DNA of 64,000 bases from CAVQMB01 sp963713445. GTDB taxonomy: Bacteria; Pseudomonadota; Gammaproteobacteria; Competibacterales; Competibacteraceae. Below, one piece after another: positions 36,272 to 46,389 of the stretch. The position numbers were made by a program, and so were the translations under genes. Below the pieces are notes generated by a model. That model made no database searches and was not told the origin of the DNA. It worked only from the letters and a program-made list of their open reading frames with translations. Position 1 is the first letter of the stretch. Every line of letters starts with the position of its first letter. The DNA is taken from assembly GCA_963713445.1 (NCBI GenBank), contig CAVQMB010000007.1:95012-159011 (forward strand), read 5' to 3'.

Positions 36272-37558
36272 TTACTTGTGCAAATCGAAAAACGCTTTAG
36301 CCACCTGATCGCAAAACTGTATCTCGTAAGTGGCATGGTAGGAGCTGAGGTAGGTCATGGGATCGGCTGTCTTTACGTCGCCATAGGTCTGCTCTATGCG
36401 GGGATTTACATTCACGAGTGAGACATTGGTTGCCCCCCGGCTGGTAAAATCATCAAACGCCATTTGTGCATTAAAAAATTTGACGACCGGGTCTGCCTTG
36501 GCAGCACACAAGATGGTAGGGGCTTTGGGGTTCCAGCCGAACAAGTCCTGTTTTTTTGCAGCAATGATGGTGCCGTTGGCGGGATTGGTGGCCAGGTCAT
36601 GCAGGTAAGCGGGCTTGAACATGGCGTGCATGGCCTCCATCGGTGTGCCGCCGGGAAGTTTTTTCCAATCGGCCGGATAGTTCACCATAGGCAACAGCGT
36701 TGCTATATAGCTGTCATACGGTGCTTTAAAGACATCCGAAGCCTTGGCGTACACATCACCATAAACTTTCTGCCAGGACGTGATCTGGAACGGCACCAAG
36801 GCCTGCACACCGCCAATCGGATGGCTGACCCCGTCGATCAGCGCTTGAGAGACCGCGTAAGGGCCGGCCAAATCCGCCGCTGCCACCAAATTGAACTCAC
36901 CGGTATTTTGCTTTTCGATGGCGCGCTGCGCCGCCATTGCCGCGTGACCGCCTTGCGAAAAACCAGTCAACATGACTTTGCCATTGAGCGCCAGACCAAG
37001 CGCCGGTGCTGCGTTACGTGCCGCCCGAATCGAGTCGATGACCACACTGGCCTCCGAATCCGCGTGCATGTAGGGGTGGTACGGATAGCGGGAAAGCGCG
37101 TAACCCAGGTAGTCGGTCGCCACGACCGCGTAGCCATGCGCGGCATAGATGGTCATCAAAAGCTGGGTTTCCAGAAGGCTGGTATCGGCGTTGGTGTGGG
37201 ACTTTTCAGCGGCCGTGCCCCGGGCATACGCAACCAGAGGATACGGTCCGGCCGGGCAGTTGACGCCGCTGGGAACCAGTACGGCAGCGGACGCATTGGT
37301 CATCTCACCTGGTTGCACGCCGGGTGTTTGGTAATTGATCTGCCACACCGTGACATTGCATTGCGAGGTATCGGTCAAGGACTTCAGGGCGGGCAGCGAG
37401 GCAATTGTCGCATTAAGCTGCGTGACAGTGCCCGTGCCTTTTATCACCGGCACACCAATCAGTTTCCCGCGCGTGGTGAGGGGATTGCTGCTGGCACTGG
37501 CAGCTAAAACAACTGATACAACGAGCGCCAGGCTAACGGATTTAATCTGGAATGTCAT
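36272..37558 (-). CDS. Secreted alpha/beta hydrolase, secretory-lipase-like
   Basis: 428 residues with a signal peptide (SLALVVSVVLAASASS). The nucleophile elbow is LTGFSQGGHAAMAA (Ser201). Preceding ATDYLGYALSRYPYHPYMHA and the later CAAKADPVVKFFNAQMA (probable catalytic Asp region) and SSYHATYEIQFCDQ (probable His) fit the secretory lipase family (LIP). An oxyanion-type YARGTAAEKS is also present. It probably hydrolyses esters outside the inner membrane. It is one of the minus-strand exported-protein group; no dedicated secretion system is nearby. Confidence 0.78.
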   Translation of the reverse strand: MTFQIKSVSLALVVSVVLAASASSNPLTTRGKLIGVPVIKGTGTVTQLNATIASLPALKSLTDTSQCNVTVWQINYQTPGVQPGEMTNASAAVLVPSGVNCPAGPYPLVAYARGTAAEKSHTNADTSLLETQLLMTIYAAHGYAVVATDYLGYALSRYPYHPYMHADSEASVVIDSIRAARNAAPALGLALNGKVMLTGFSQGGHAAMAAQRAIEKQNTGEFNLVAAADLAGPYAVSQALIDGVSHPIGGVQALVPFQITSWQKVYGDVYAKASDVFKAPYDSYIATLLPMVNYPADWKKLPGGTPMEAMHAMFKPAYLHDLATNPANGTIIAAKKQDLFGWNPKAPTILCAAKADPVVKFFNAQMAFDDFTSRGATNVSLVNVNPRIEQTYGDVKTADPMTYLSSYHATYEIQFCDQVAKAFFDLHK

Positions 37559-37767
37559 TATGTTAGTCCCTTGTGACGTTAATAATCATCCGCAATGAGA
37601 TGCCACTTTCCTGCGTCCATGTCTCCCGATTCAGTTCGGTACACACCGTCTCATATGTATAGGCAGTAACATCATGCTTGTCGATGACACCTGAAGATGT
37701 ATCTTTGTGGTGGCGGGCTTGGAAACAGAGGAGTTTGTTGCAATCCAGTTTGCCACCGTAAAGCCAT

Positions 37768-39262
37768 TCAGAATTGAGGAGCGGTGACCGGCAGCTTCGT
37801 GGAATCGATGCCTTCGCACAGTGCATTGTCCACCGTCAGGTTGCCGCTGGCGTCAAGTTTCACCGTCCAGATCGTGTCGTAGTCGGCGCCCGGCCAAGTG
37901 GCCAGGTGTGAGCTGCGGGAGAATACCTACGCCATAGCTGTTGAGGAGCGCATTAATCAACGGCTTGATTCGACTGGACTCCCACGCCACCAGCACGGTT
38001 TTATTGGAGAGCTTGCCCCCAGTAAAGAAAAAGTCACTGGTGAGCTGGGATTGGTTCGGATCAAATAACGAGAAGGAGGAAACCAGGTAATAGGGCAAAT
38101 TATTGGCGACAGCATAAGGCATTACCGTTAATGAGGGTCTGACATACGAAACGCTTTTGGTGGCACTTATGGGATACCACTGTGCCGGGTCTACCGAATA
38201 AACCACGTCTGGGCGATTGATTTTGTTTGCCAATGCGTGGGGAAGGTCCAGCGCGCGCCATTGCCCTGCGCCTACATAGTTGCCGTCGTCAAATTTCATC
38301 CCCGGATCCGGATGGGCCTCCGCATGCCGAATAATGTAAATCGTTTCATTGGTATTGCTGTTTGTCGGAACTGCGGCGCCATCAACGCCTCCGGTACGTA
38401 CGGTGCTGAAGTAGGGCTGCTGTGTGTGGGTACATGAAGCGCTGAATGACGGATGCGATGGCAGTACGGGGTAAGTGGTGAGCGGCTTCAGTTTGCTGTC
38501 GTAGGTCACCAGACTGACATCCCCCGACGGGGTGATTGACACCACATAGACATCGTTGGCGTCCACATAGCTCGTTGGAAGCATCAGGCTGGAACCATAG
38601 CTGTGATTGATATAGGCCAGCATGGCGCGGGTAGTCTCCCACGGCGCGGAGAAAACATAATAGCCACCAAAGGCGTTTGGCCGGGACTGATGCTGTTTGA
38701 TGATGCCCGATATCAGGGCCCCGTTACGGTTCTTCGTGTCGTCGAACACCAGCCCCTTGCAAGTAGAGCAGTAACCGAGGGTTTTAGTGGGATCCGCAAC
38801 GCCGCCGGGCAAGGAACCTGAAACATACGATACGTTGATCGGGACGTTGTTTGCGGTATAGGCCGCGTTATCAACTGTTAGCGTGGTTTGGTTGAGAAGG
38901 GCAAACTGCTGAATATAACCAAGTGCCGCCATGTCAGGGTAATTGTGTGCGGTTTGCAAATGGGTCATCGGCGTTAGAGCATAGATAGCGGTTACGTTCC
39001 GCATCCCCAGTACCTGCTGTTTGAGGTAGGTGGCCATCAGTAATGAGCGCTGCAAACCCTGATTGCTGAGATTGGCCGTGCGCGGATTGATGTCTCCAGG
39101 AGTGTGGTAAGCCAAATCCGGGCTGACCACAAAGATGAGATTGATGTTATTGGCGCTCAGGGAAGAAGACCCCTGACCGGATTCTGCTGGTCCACCGTAT
39201 CCAGCGAATAACGACAGGGCAAGAGCCAAGCCTAGCAAGCAGGTCACGGTAAATTTTTTCAT
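37768..39262 (-). pseudogene. Secreted histidine-phosphatase-superfamily-like protein, frameshift near the end
   Basis: Starts at ATG 39262 with an AAGGA site; MKKFTVTCLLGLALALSLFA is a signal peptide. The phosphatase-type motif YIIRHAEAHPDPG sits in the second half rather than at the N-terminus. The first half contains NLIFVVSPDLAYHTPGDINP, and CSTCKGLVFDD has two cysteines. The frame ends early at 37853. One indel near 37905 lets it continue WPGADYDTIWTVKLDASG to TAPQF and a stop at 37768. Full length would be about 497 residues. The unusual layout suggests a divergent phosphatase or a carbohydrate-active protein with a decoy motif. The upstream element copy B overlaps its promoter. Confidence 0.65.
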
Positions 39263-39294
39263 CAGATGGTCCTTCAACCGATAGATAGCTATGT

Positions 39295-39391
39295 TAACCG
39301 ACATTACTGATGGAATGGAGAAAAGGTGCTTGCGGGGTGGGTCCTGGCGGTGCGATACGGTGTTGGTGAGGGGGGGCGCGCTCCGATCGGC
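39295..39391 (-). repeat. Shared upstream element, copy B
   Basis: It matches 36112-36213 base by base from TAACCGACATTACTGATGG through GCTTGCGGGG to CGATCGGCG. It lies 32 bases upstream of the ATG at 39262 on the minus strand. Confidence 0.6.
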
Positions 39392-39529
39392 GACCTGCGG
39401 GCGCTGACGACGATCAGAGCGGTGGAGGAGTCGTCCACAGCCTGATAAGCAGACATTCGCTGCAAATCAAACGGATGCCTGCTCTAAGGCAAGACCGAAC
39501 AGACAGTAGCGGAGGTGGCACCGCGCCGA

Positions 39530-40090
39530 TTACGGCCGCGGCTCGAGGCCCTGGCCGGCGCGCAGCGACCGGCTCAGCCGGGCGACAATGGGATTCCATG
39601 CGGTCTTTTGAGCGGCCGGATAGCTGACGTCCATGCAATCAATGATGTCACCGGGCGGGTCGGGAAAATTGCAGCGCTGGTAAAAAATGACGCCGTCGCG
39701 AATGCCCGACACGGCGTAGAAACGCGCCGTCACGCGCTGGTAGCTGACGCCCTGGCGGTCGACATATTTGTCGAGGTAGCTCCGCGGCGTGTCGTCTTCG
39801 ACATTGTGCGTCCCGTAAACGGACAGCTTCGCGCGGCCGTCCGCGCTGCGGAAGGTCTGGCCGTCGCCGTTTTCGGGCGCGCGGTCGCGCTGGCTGAATA
39901 TGCCGGCCGGATAGTCGATTGTCGTGCCGAAACGCGGGTTCATGTAAACGGTCCAGTCTTCCTGCCCAGCTTGCGGTCCGGCGGCGGTGGCCACCGCCGC
40001 CGCGGCCGGAGCAATCATTGGGCCGGAGCCGGCCCTTGCGGCCAGCATCACGCCGGTTAGGAGCAGCGGCAGAACTCGGTGTCGAGACAT
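39530..40090 (-). CDS. Secreted protein of unknown function
   Basis: 186 residues from ATG 40090 with a GGAGGT ribosome-binding site; the longer frame to 40150 is not needed. A signal peptide (VLPLLLTGVMLAARAGS) and an Ala-rich linker precede a domain with WTVYMNPRFGTTIDYPAGIF, KLSVYGTHNVEDD, and RCNFPDPPGDIIDCMDVSYP with two cysteines. Similar short periplasmic proteins of unknown role occur in proteobacteria. The element copy C lies about 80 bases upstream. Confidence 0.6.
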   Translation of the reverse strand: MSRHRVLPLLLTGVMLAARAGSGPMIAPAAAAVATAAGPQAGQEDWTVYMNPRFGTTIDYPAGIFSQRDRAPENGDGQTFRSADGRAKLSVYGTHNVEDDTPRSYLDKYVDRQGVSYQRVTARFYAVSGIRDGVIFYQRCNFPDPPGDIIDCMDVSYPAAQKTAWNPIVARLSRSLRAGQGLEPRP

Positions 40091-40170
40091 TTGATAACCT
40101 CCGAAACCCGCGCGTGCCGCGAAGCCAGACAACGTGCCGACCAATGCCATCCATTACGCATGACCGGGAA

Positions 40171-40206
40171 CCGATAGCGATGATAACCGACATCCCTGAT
40201 GGAACC
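40171..40206 (-). repeat. Shared upstream element, copy C (short)
   Basis: AACCGATAGCGATGATAACCGACATCCCTGATGGAA here matches the core of copy A, where AACCGA, GATGATAACCGACATCCCTG and ATGGAA are shared. Similarity stops after about 36 bases. Confidence 0.5.
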
Positions 40207-40352
40207 GACCGCTATAGTGCGTCTCGACGAGCTGGTGGAGCGGCGTCCGCTCGGGGCGCCGCGCCATTTGTCGTTGCCTGTTGCGGCCTTCCTGGCCGTG
40301 TGGGCAGACATCCGGTCAACGCTGCCTGCTGATCGATTCCTTTATCTGAACG

Positions 40353-42917
40353 CTACGACTTCATCCGATCGTTATCCGGATCGAACAGCGCCCGATACCC
40401 CACCGCCTCGACCTTAAGCGGGTAGTGCTCGCAGAAGTACTCCATCGTGAGGATGCGGCCTTCCTCGGCGTAGGCTTTCGGCAGGTAACCCAGCGCGATG
40501 TTCTTGCCGACCGAAGGGCCATAGGCGATGGAGCTGATATAGGAGCGCCGTCCCACCTCGTCGATGAGGACCTCACCCGTCCCGGGATCGAGAATGGGCC
40601 ACTGACCTACCGGATAGCGGGCAACGCCCTTGGCGTCGACGTTCTCCTGCATGGTCAGGGTGCATAGATAGGCGGGCTGGTGGTCGCGCTCGCGCTGCTC
40701 GAGGTAGGCTTGCTTGCCGTGGAAGTCGGCGGCCTTGACCTTGCTGCGGGCGAGGCCGGCCTCGTAGAGATTGTACTCAGTCAGCAGGTCAGCGTTCTGC
40801 AGGCGCAGGCTCTTCTCCAGGCGGCGGCTGTTGGCGTAGGTTTCGACGCCAACGGGGGTAACGCCCTGCTCATAGAGCACGTCCCACAGCGTAAGGCCGT
40901 AGCTGAACGGTACGTACAGCTCGAAGCCCTGCTCGCCGACGTAGGAGATGCGGAACGCCCAGATCGGGATGCCGCGGATGCGCAGATGCAGGGTGGAGGC
41001 GAAGGGGAAGTTCCCGTTGCTCAACGCATCCGGCTTGTCGGCCACTTTCTGCAGGGTCTCGCGGGCCTTGGGGCCCCACACGCCGAGGGTGGCGATCTCG
41101 TCCGAGCGCTCGTCAATGCGCACCTTGAAGCCGCGCTCCTCGCTAATGCGCTTCATCCAGACGTAATCGCGGTGGCCGGTGTCGCCGCCGCACACCACCC
41201 GGTAGCGGTCCGCCTCCAGACGGAGGATGGTGAGATCCGAGCGAACCCCGCCGGCCTGATCGAGGAAGTGGCTGTAGACGCCCTTGCCGATGGGCGTATT
41301 CCCGCCCACCTTCGCCACCGCGAGATATTCCATCAGCCCCTCGGCATCGGGTCCTGAGACGTCGAAAATGGCAAAGTGCGACAGGTTGATCATGCCAACG
41401 CCGTCGCTCATGGCGAGCTGCTCGGCGTTGGAGACACGCCAGAAGTGGCGGGCGTCCCATTCGTTGTTGCGCTCCGGAACCCGGTCGGCGTACTTCTCGA
41501 TCAGGTGCTCGTTGGCAGCGTAGCCGTGCGCGCGCTCCCAGCCGGCGGCCTCCATGAAGTAGCCGCCGAGCTCTTTCTCGCGTGGCCAGAACGGGCCGCG
41601 GCGCAGGTCGCGACCCTTGGTATACGGCTCGCGGCTGTGCACCGGCGGGTTGTAGATCTTGAAGGCGGTCTCGAAGCAGCGGTCATGGATATAGGTCGGC
41701 GTCTTCTGAACCGGATAATAGCGGCCGACGTCGATGCCGAAGACGTCCAGCTCGAAGCGTCCGTCGGTCATCCAGTCCGCCAGCAGCTTGCCGCTGCCGG
41801 GACCGTCCTTCACCCAGACCGATTCGCAGTACCACAGGCCACGCACGTCCGGCGACTCGCCGATGGACGGCCCACCGTCGGCGGTGACCTGCAACAGCCC
41901 GTTAAACGAGCGCCGCTCGTCGAAACCGAGTTCGGCCAGGATCGGGGTCAGCTCCATGGCTTTCTCGAGGGGCTCCATGACCTGCTCCAGTTCCAGGTCG
42001 CGCTGTGAGGGCGACAGCCGCGCCTGCTCCTTTTCCAGCAGGTCGCGGGGATGCACCAGGCGCGGCGCCTTCTGCTCGTAGTAGCCCCATTCAAGCTGGC
42101 CGCCTTCCGCGGTCTTGGGGTCGCCGGTGTCGCGCAGATAGGCGGAATTGCCCTGGTCGCGGAACAGGGGATAACCGATCTCCTTGCCGGTGCCGGCGAA
42201 CTCGTTGAACGGCCCAAAGAACAGCAGTGGGTGGTCCACCGGCATGATGGGCAGGTCCTCGCCCGCCATCTCCGCGATCAGCCGGCCCCACAGCCCGGCG
42301 CAGACCACCACGTTGGCGGTCTCGATGTAGCCGCGCGGCGTCTCGACGCCCTTGATGCGGCCATCCTTGATATCGAGGCCGGTGGCCGGCGTGTTGGCGA
42401 AGGCCTGGAGCTTGCCGGACTGCTGGGCGTCCTCCACCAGCTTGCCCACCACGGTTTGGGAACGCGGGATCACCAGGCCCGCGTCCGGGTCCCACATGGC
42501 GCCCTGAATCATGTCTTCCTCGACCAGCGGGAACAGCTCCTTGACTTTCTTCGGGCCGACCAACTCGACCCGGGTGCCAAAGGCCTTGCCCGAGCCTACC
42601 TTGCGCTTGAGTTCCTCCATGCGCTCGTCGTCATCGACGCGGGCCACCTCCAGGCCACCGATACGGGCGTAGTGACCGAGCCGCTCATAGAAGTCGACGC
42701 TATATAAGGTGGTCCAGCACGACATGTGGTCGTGGGAGGTCATGAAGCAGAAGTCGGAAGCGTGGGCGGTGGATCCGATGTCGGTCGGTATAGAGGATTT
42801 ATCCAGTCCGACAATATCGCTCCAGCCCCGCTCGATCAGATGATGGGCTACCGAGGCGCCGACGATTCCGCCCTGGCCGATAATCACGACGTTCGCGCTC
42901 TTCGGAAATGTCGCCAT
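40353..42917 (-). CDS. FAD-dependent oxidoreductase with GcvT domain, sarcosine/dimethylglycine-dehydrogenase-like
   Basis: 854 residues. FAD domain with VVIIGQGGIVGASVAHHLIE (residues 10-29); then the FAO_M linker at about 390-440 and GcvT/GcvT-C folate-binding domains to the end (YLAVAKVGGNTPIGKGVYSH, YVGEQGFELYVPF). The site equivalent to the covalent flavin His reads GSTAHASDF, with His52 kept but the usual Trp replaced by Ala. It should oxidise an N-methylated or related amine and transfer the carbon to folate. It is clearly a distant paralogue of the 808-residue protein at 14851. Downstream on the same strand are no further genes; upstream is a benzoylformate-decarboxylase-like gene. 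Confidence 0.82.
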   Translation of the reverse strand: MATFPKSANVVIIGQGGIVGASVAHHLIERGWSDIVGLDKSSIPTDIGSTAHASDFCFMTSHDHMSCWTTLYSVDFYERLGHYARIGGLEVARVDDDERMEELKRKVGSGKAFGTRVELVGPKKVKELFPLVEEDMIQGAMWDPDAGLVIPRSQTVVGKLVEDAQQSGKLQAFANTPATGLDIKDGRIKGVETPRGYIETANVVVCAGLWGRLIAEMAGEDLPIMPVDHPLLFFGPFNEFAGTGKEIGYPLFRDQGNSAYLRDTGDPKTAEGGQLEWGYYEQKAPRLVHPRDLLEKEQARLSPSQRDLELEQVMEPLEKAMELTPILAELGFDERRSFNGLLQVTADGGPSIGESPDVRGLWYCESVWVKDGPGSGKLLADWMTDGRFELDVFGIDVGRYYPVQKTPTYIHDRCFETAFKIYNPPVHSREPYTKGRDLRRGPFWPREKELGGYFMEAAGWERAHGYAANEHLIEKYADRVPERNNEWDARHFWRVSNAEQLAMSDGVGMINLSHFAIFDVSGPDAEGLMEYLAVAKVGGNTPIGKGVYSHFLDQAGGVRSDLTILRLEADRYRVVCGGDTGHRDYVWMKRISEERGFKVRIDERSDEIATLGVWGPKARETLQKVADKPDALSNGNFPFASTLHLRIRGIPIWAFRISYVGEQGFELYVPFSYGLTLWDVLYEQGVTPVGVETYANSRRLEKSLRLQNADLLTEYNLYEAGLARSKVKAADFHGKQAYLEQRERDHQPAYLCTLTMQENVDAKGVARYPVGQWPILDPGTGEVLIDEVGRRSYISSIAYGPSVGKNIALGYLPKAYAEEGRILTMEYFCEHYPLKVEAVGYRALFDPDNDRMKS

Positions 42918-43221
42918 GTTGCGTGGTCTCTCTTAAGCTGGTCCGCTTGCGACTACCGTTGCGTAATCGCCCGTGGTGGGTATGAATCCGGGACAGGGGC
43001 AACATACCTCCACCATTTTGGGCGAATCAAGCAGGCGTGCGTGTTCAGAACGGTATGCGACTCATCCGGGCAACCTGCATGAACTCGGGAGTGACTGCGC
43101 CGGGTTGTCTGCCGATGGTCCGGTAACTCGCGGCGCATCCGGCTTGGCTGCACAAACGCAGTGCGCCAACCCCGGTTCCGCGGACCGATGCCGGCAGGCG
43201 CGTGGTGAAATGACCGGCGTG
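42918..43221. other. Intergenic region, no gene seen
   Basis: About 300 bases between the GcvT-fused flavoprotein start and the TPP-enzyme stop. No ribosome-binding site or family match was found. It probably contains the flavoprotein promoter, so the two genes may not be one transcript. Confidence 0.4.
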
Positions 43222-44892
43222 TCAGTTGCCAAACCCGTCGTCCACCAATACTTCGACCAGGTTCGGCGCTTTGCTCGCGATCGCCGCACGCAGCGTCTGG
43301 TCCAGATCGCCCGGATCGATGATCGACTGCGCCGTGAGACCCAGACCGCGCGCGACCGAGACGAAATCGATTGGCGGCGCCTTCAGATCCATTGCTACGA
43401 AACGGTCGCTGTGTCGACCGGCCGACAGCCGTTCCTTGATAATGCGGTAGCTGCGATTGTTGATGATGATGTAGGTGATAGGCAGCTTCAGATGCGCGGC
43501 TGTCCACAAGGCCTGAATACTGTACATCGCGCTGCCATCGCCGATGGCGGCCACCACCGGCCGATCGGGCTGGGCCAGGCTGATGCCGATGGCGCCGGGC
43601 AGAGCAAAGCCGAGGCCGCCGCTGGCCAAACCGTAGAAGCTGCCTGGATCGCGCATGGGGTAAAACGCTGCCAGGGCGGATGCGGCAGTCAATGCTTCCT
43701 CGACCACCACGGCGTCGTCGGGCAGCGCCTCGACGAGCTTCAGCATGAGTACCCGGGGATCGATCGGCGTGGACGAGGCACGCGCCCGTGCGGCCTGGCG
43801 CTGCTCAACCCGCCGCGCGCACCAATTGTCTGGGCCGAGTGCGGTCAATCGAAGAGCTGCCCGGCGGGCCTGCCCGACCGACTGCCGGGCCTTTAATACC
43901 GGCAGCAGCGCGTGCAGGGCTTCCCTGACATCGCATAGCACGGCGACGTCGGTGGCGTAGTTCTTGCCGAGTTCCCAGGCCCGTTCGGTGATATGGACCA
44001 CCGGCATCCCATTGGGCAGGGGGTCGACCGCGCTATAGGGCGACATGCGCAATAGATCGGCGCCAAGACAGATCAACAGGTCGTACTGCGACAGGGTTTC
44101 ACGAACGTTCGCCTGGTTGCGGGTGAGATCGCCCATACCGGCGGGATGATCGGACGGAAAACGCGCGTTGTAAGGGACGGGCTCCTGGTATACCGCAGCG
44201 CCCAGGCACTCCGCGAGTTCACCCGCGGCCTCGAAGCAATCCCGTTCGGCCAGTTCGCGGCCAGCGATGATCACCGGCTTTCGTGCGGCCAGCAAGCACT
44301 CCGCCAGTCGGGCCACGGTCTCATCGGACGGTCGCACCCGTGCCTCGATCCGGGTCGGGCGCCCCAGATCCAGCGTCATTTCATCATCCAGTACGCTGCC
44401 CGGCAGGCTGACGAACACCGGTCCCGTAGGCGGCGTCAGCGCAATTTTGGCCGCCCGGTGGATGACGCGCGGGAGGTCAGCCAGGCGGGTCACCTCGGTA
44501 GCCCATTTCACCAGCGGCTCGGCAATCGGCATCAGGGGCTCATACAGCATTGGTTCCTGCAGCCCGTAGCCCACCTCGTACTGCCCGGCCGTGATCAGCA
44601 ACGGCGACCCGGAAAACTTGGCGTTGTACAGGGCGCCCATGGCGTGTCCCAGCCCGGGTGTGCAGTGCAGGTTGACCGCGACCAGGCGATTGCACGCCCG
44701 GGCGAAGCCATCGGCCATACCGACTACAATCGACTCCTGCAGACCGAGAACGTATTGCAGTTGGGGAAATTCCGGCACGGCTTCCATGATCGGCAACTCG
44801 GTGGTGCCGGGGTTGCCGAACAGGTGGGTGACGCCTTCATCGATCAATAACTGCAGGAATGCGTGACGGCCGGTTATGGAACGTATCGCCAT
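43222..44892 (-). CDS. Thiamine-diphosphate enzyme, benzoylformate-decarboxylase-like
   Basis: 556 residues, standard size. The N-terminal binding domain has FGNPGTTELP, LQESIVVGMADGFA with the cofactor-activating Glu, and AVNLHCTPGLGHAMGAL with the active-site His of the BFD family. The C-terminal domain has the TPP motif AIGDGSAMYSIQALWTAAH, followed by IIINNRSYRI. The second active-site histidine of benzoylformate decarboxylase (FRYHQYDP in Pseudomonas) is not kept; here the segment reads LLRMSPYSAV. The reaction may therefore differ from decarboxylation of benzoylformate. It sits 68 bases from an MFS carrier gene, which suggests uptake of its substrate. Confidence 0.82.
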   Translation of the reverse strand: MAIRSITGRHAFLQLLIDEGVTHLFGNPGTTELPIMEAVPEFPQLQYVLGLQESIVVGMADGFARACNRLVAVNLHCTPGLGHAMGALYNAKFSGSPLLITAGQYEVGYGLQEPMLYEPLMPIAEPLVKWATEVTRLADLPRVIHRAAKIALTPPTGPVFVSLPGSVLDDEMTLDLGRPTRIEARVRPSDETVARLAECLLAARKPVIIAGRELAERDCFEAAGELAECLGAAVYQEPVPYNARFPSDHPAGMGDLTRNQANVRETLSQYDLLICLGADLLRMSPYSAVDPLPNGMPVVHITERAWELGKNYATDVAVLCDVREALHALLPVLKARQSVGQARRAALRLTALGPDNWCARRVEQRQAARARASSTPIDPRVLMLKLVEALPDDAVVVEEALTAASALAAFYPMRDPGSFYGLASGGLGFALPGAIGISLAQPDRPVVAAIGDGSAMYSIQALWTAAHLKLPITYIIINNRSYRIIKERLSAGRHSDRFVAMDLKAPPIDFVSVARGLGLTAQSIIDPGDLDQTLRAAIASKAPNLVEVLVDDGFGN

Positions 44893-44960
44893 GTACTAAC
44901 CCCTATGGATGAAGCGGGTGAAGGCCGCACCGACCGCTGCCGCGCGGCTTCAAAGCGTGT

Positions 44961-46277
44961 TCATGCAGGCCCACGAGGCGCCGGGTTGATACGCGGATGG
45001 GTCTCCTCGGAGCCCAGCGCGACCCAGGCGCCGGAGAGGACCAGAATGACGATGGTAGCCCAGAACGCAGGCACCACATGCGAGGTTAATTGCGCGATGC
45101 CGCCCAGCACCAGACCGCCGATTGCGTAACCGGTGTCGCGCCAGTAGCGGTAAACGCCCAGCGAGACACCGCGCCAGTGCGGATCCGATATATCGTTGAC
45201 CGCCGCGATAATGTTGGGATAGAGCATGGCCATGCCGACGCCCATCACGGCAGCCGCAGCCAACCACGCACCGAATCCGGACAGTGCGAGCACACCGAGC
45301 AGGCCCAGCGCCAGCAGCCACAGTCCCCAGGTGATCAGCCACTTGCGCCCGATACGGTCGGACAGCGGCCCGCTCCACAATTGCGACCCACCCCACACGG
45401 CGGCGTAAATACCGGTCACCCAGCCGATGGCGCTCAGACCGAGACCGCGGTGATGCAGATAAATCGGGAACAGAATCCAAACCAGGGTATCCGCGATTTT
45501 GTTGGTGACGCCGGCCTGGGAGAGGGCCCGAAAGGTGGGGTGGCGGAAGGAGACCAGCGTGAAGATCTCGCCGGCGCCCGGATGGGGCGAGCGGGTCGAA
45601 GGAATGCGGGCGCGCGGCGCTGCGTTGGCATCGCCGTCGCGCTGGGCACGGCTCTCGGCGTGCGCCCAGGCCCGCGTTTCCTCCGCGAATAGGACGGCGA
45701 TCAGCAGCGCGGCGATGATCACCACCAGGGCGAAGCCGAACAGCGCCGGGCGCGGCCCGAATTGCTCCGCCAGCAACCCGGTGGCCAGGCCCGCCACCCC
45801 CATCGCCGCGTATCCGCCGAATTCGTTGATGCCGACCGCGAGTCCGCGCTGATCGGTATGGGCCAGATCGACCATGCTGATCACCGTCACCGACCACGCG
45901 AGGCCCTGGTTGATGCCGAGGAATATGTTGGCCAACACGACCCACTCCCAACTGGGCGCATAAAGGATCAAAAACGGTACCGGCAGACCCGCGACCCAGC
46001 CGAGCAGCAACACCCACTTGCGCCCGATGCGGTCGGCCAGCGTGCCGGCAGCGAAGTTGACCCAGCCCTTGACGAACCCGAAGGCAATCACGAACGAGGC
46101 GAGCCAGAGAAACGCACCGGGCTGTACCCCGAAGTGACCCGCGAGCGCCGGCAGCACGGTGCGCTCGGTGCCCAGAGTGAGGCCGACAAAGATCACCTGC
46201 AGCGTCTGCAGGGCAAACTGCGAGCGGTTGTTGGCGATGCCGCGTTCGTGCTGCCGCGACGCTGCTGGTGTCGACAT
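44961..46277 (-). CDS. MFS transporter
   Basis: 438 residues from ATG 46277, with a strong GGAGGAGGT site; the open frame to 46562 is a shadow of the divergent gene. Twelve helices in two halves. Motif A-type loops GTLADRIGRKWVLLLG and GPLSDRIGRKWLITWG lie after helices 2 and 8. A cytosolic loop of about 40 residues joins the halves. The substrate is not evident. The gene is divergent from an ArsR-rhodanese regulator with a palindrome between them, so control by that regulator is likely. It is in line with the TPP enzyme. Confidence 0.83.
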   Translation of the reverse strand: MSTPAASRQHERGIANNRSQFALQTLQVIFVGLTLGTERTVLPALAGHFGVQPGAFLWLASFVIAFGFVKGWVNFAAGTLADRIGRKWVLLLGWVAGLPVPFLILYAPSWEWVVLANIFLGINQGLAWSVTVISMVDLAHTDQRGLAVGINEFGGYAAMGVAGLATGLLAEQFGPRPALFGFALVVIIAALLIAVLFAEETRAWAHAESRAQRDGDANAAPRARIPSTRSPHPGAGEIFTLVSFRHPTFRALSQAGVTNKIADTLVWILFPIYLHHRGLGLSAIGWVTGIYAAVWGGSQLWSGPLSDRIGRKWLITWGLWLLALGLLGVLALSGFGAWLAAAAVMGVGMAMLYPNIIAAVNDISDPHWRGVSLGVYRYWRDTGYAIGGLVLGGIAQLTSHVVPAFWATIVILVLSGAWVALGSEETHPRINPAPRGPA

Positions 46278-46357
46278 GGGCGATACCTCCTCCGGTGACA
46301 GCCATCGGGCGCGCGCCCAGGGCTGCTGCCAGGGCAACGCGTATCCGTTTGGATTAT

Positions 46358-46377
46358 ATTCAATCGATTGATTGAAT
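46358..46377 (+). promoter_or_regulatory. ArsR-type operator palindrome
   Basis: ATTCAAT-CGATTG-ATTGAAT is a perfect seven-base inverted repeat with a six-base spacer, between the divergent MFS and ArsR-rhodanese genes. It lies 12 bases before the regulator ATG at 46390, so binding would block that gene and probably the MFS promoter too. Confidence 0.65.
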
Positions 46378-46389
46378 GAATTAGAGTGT

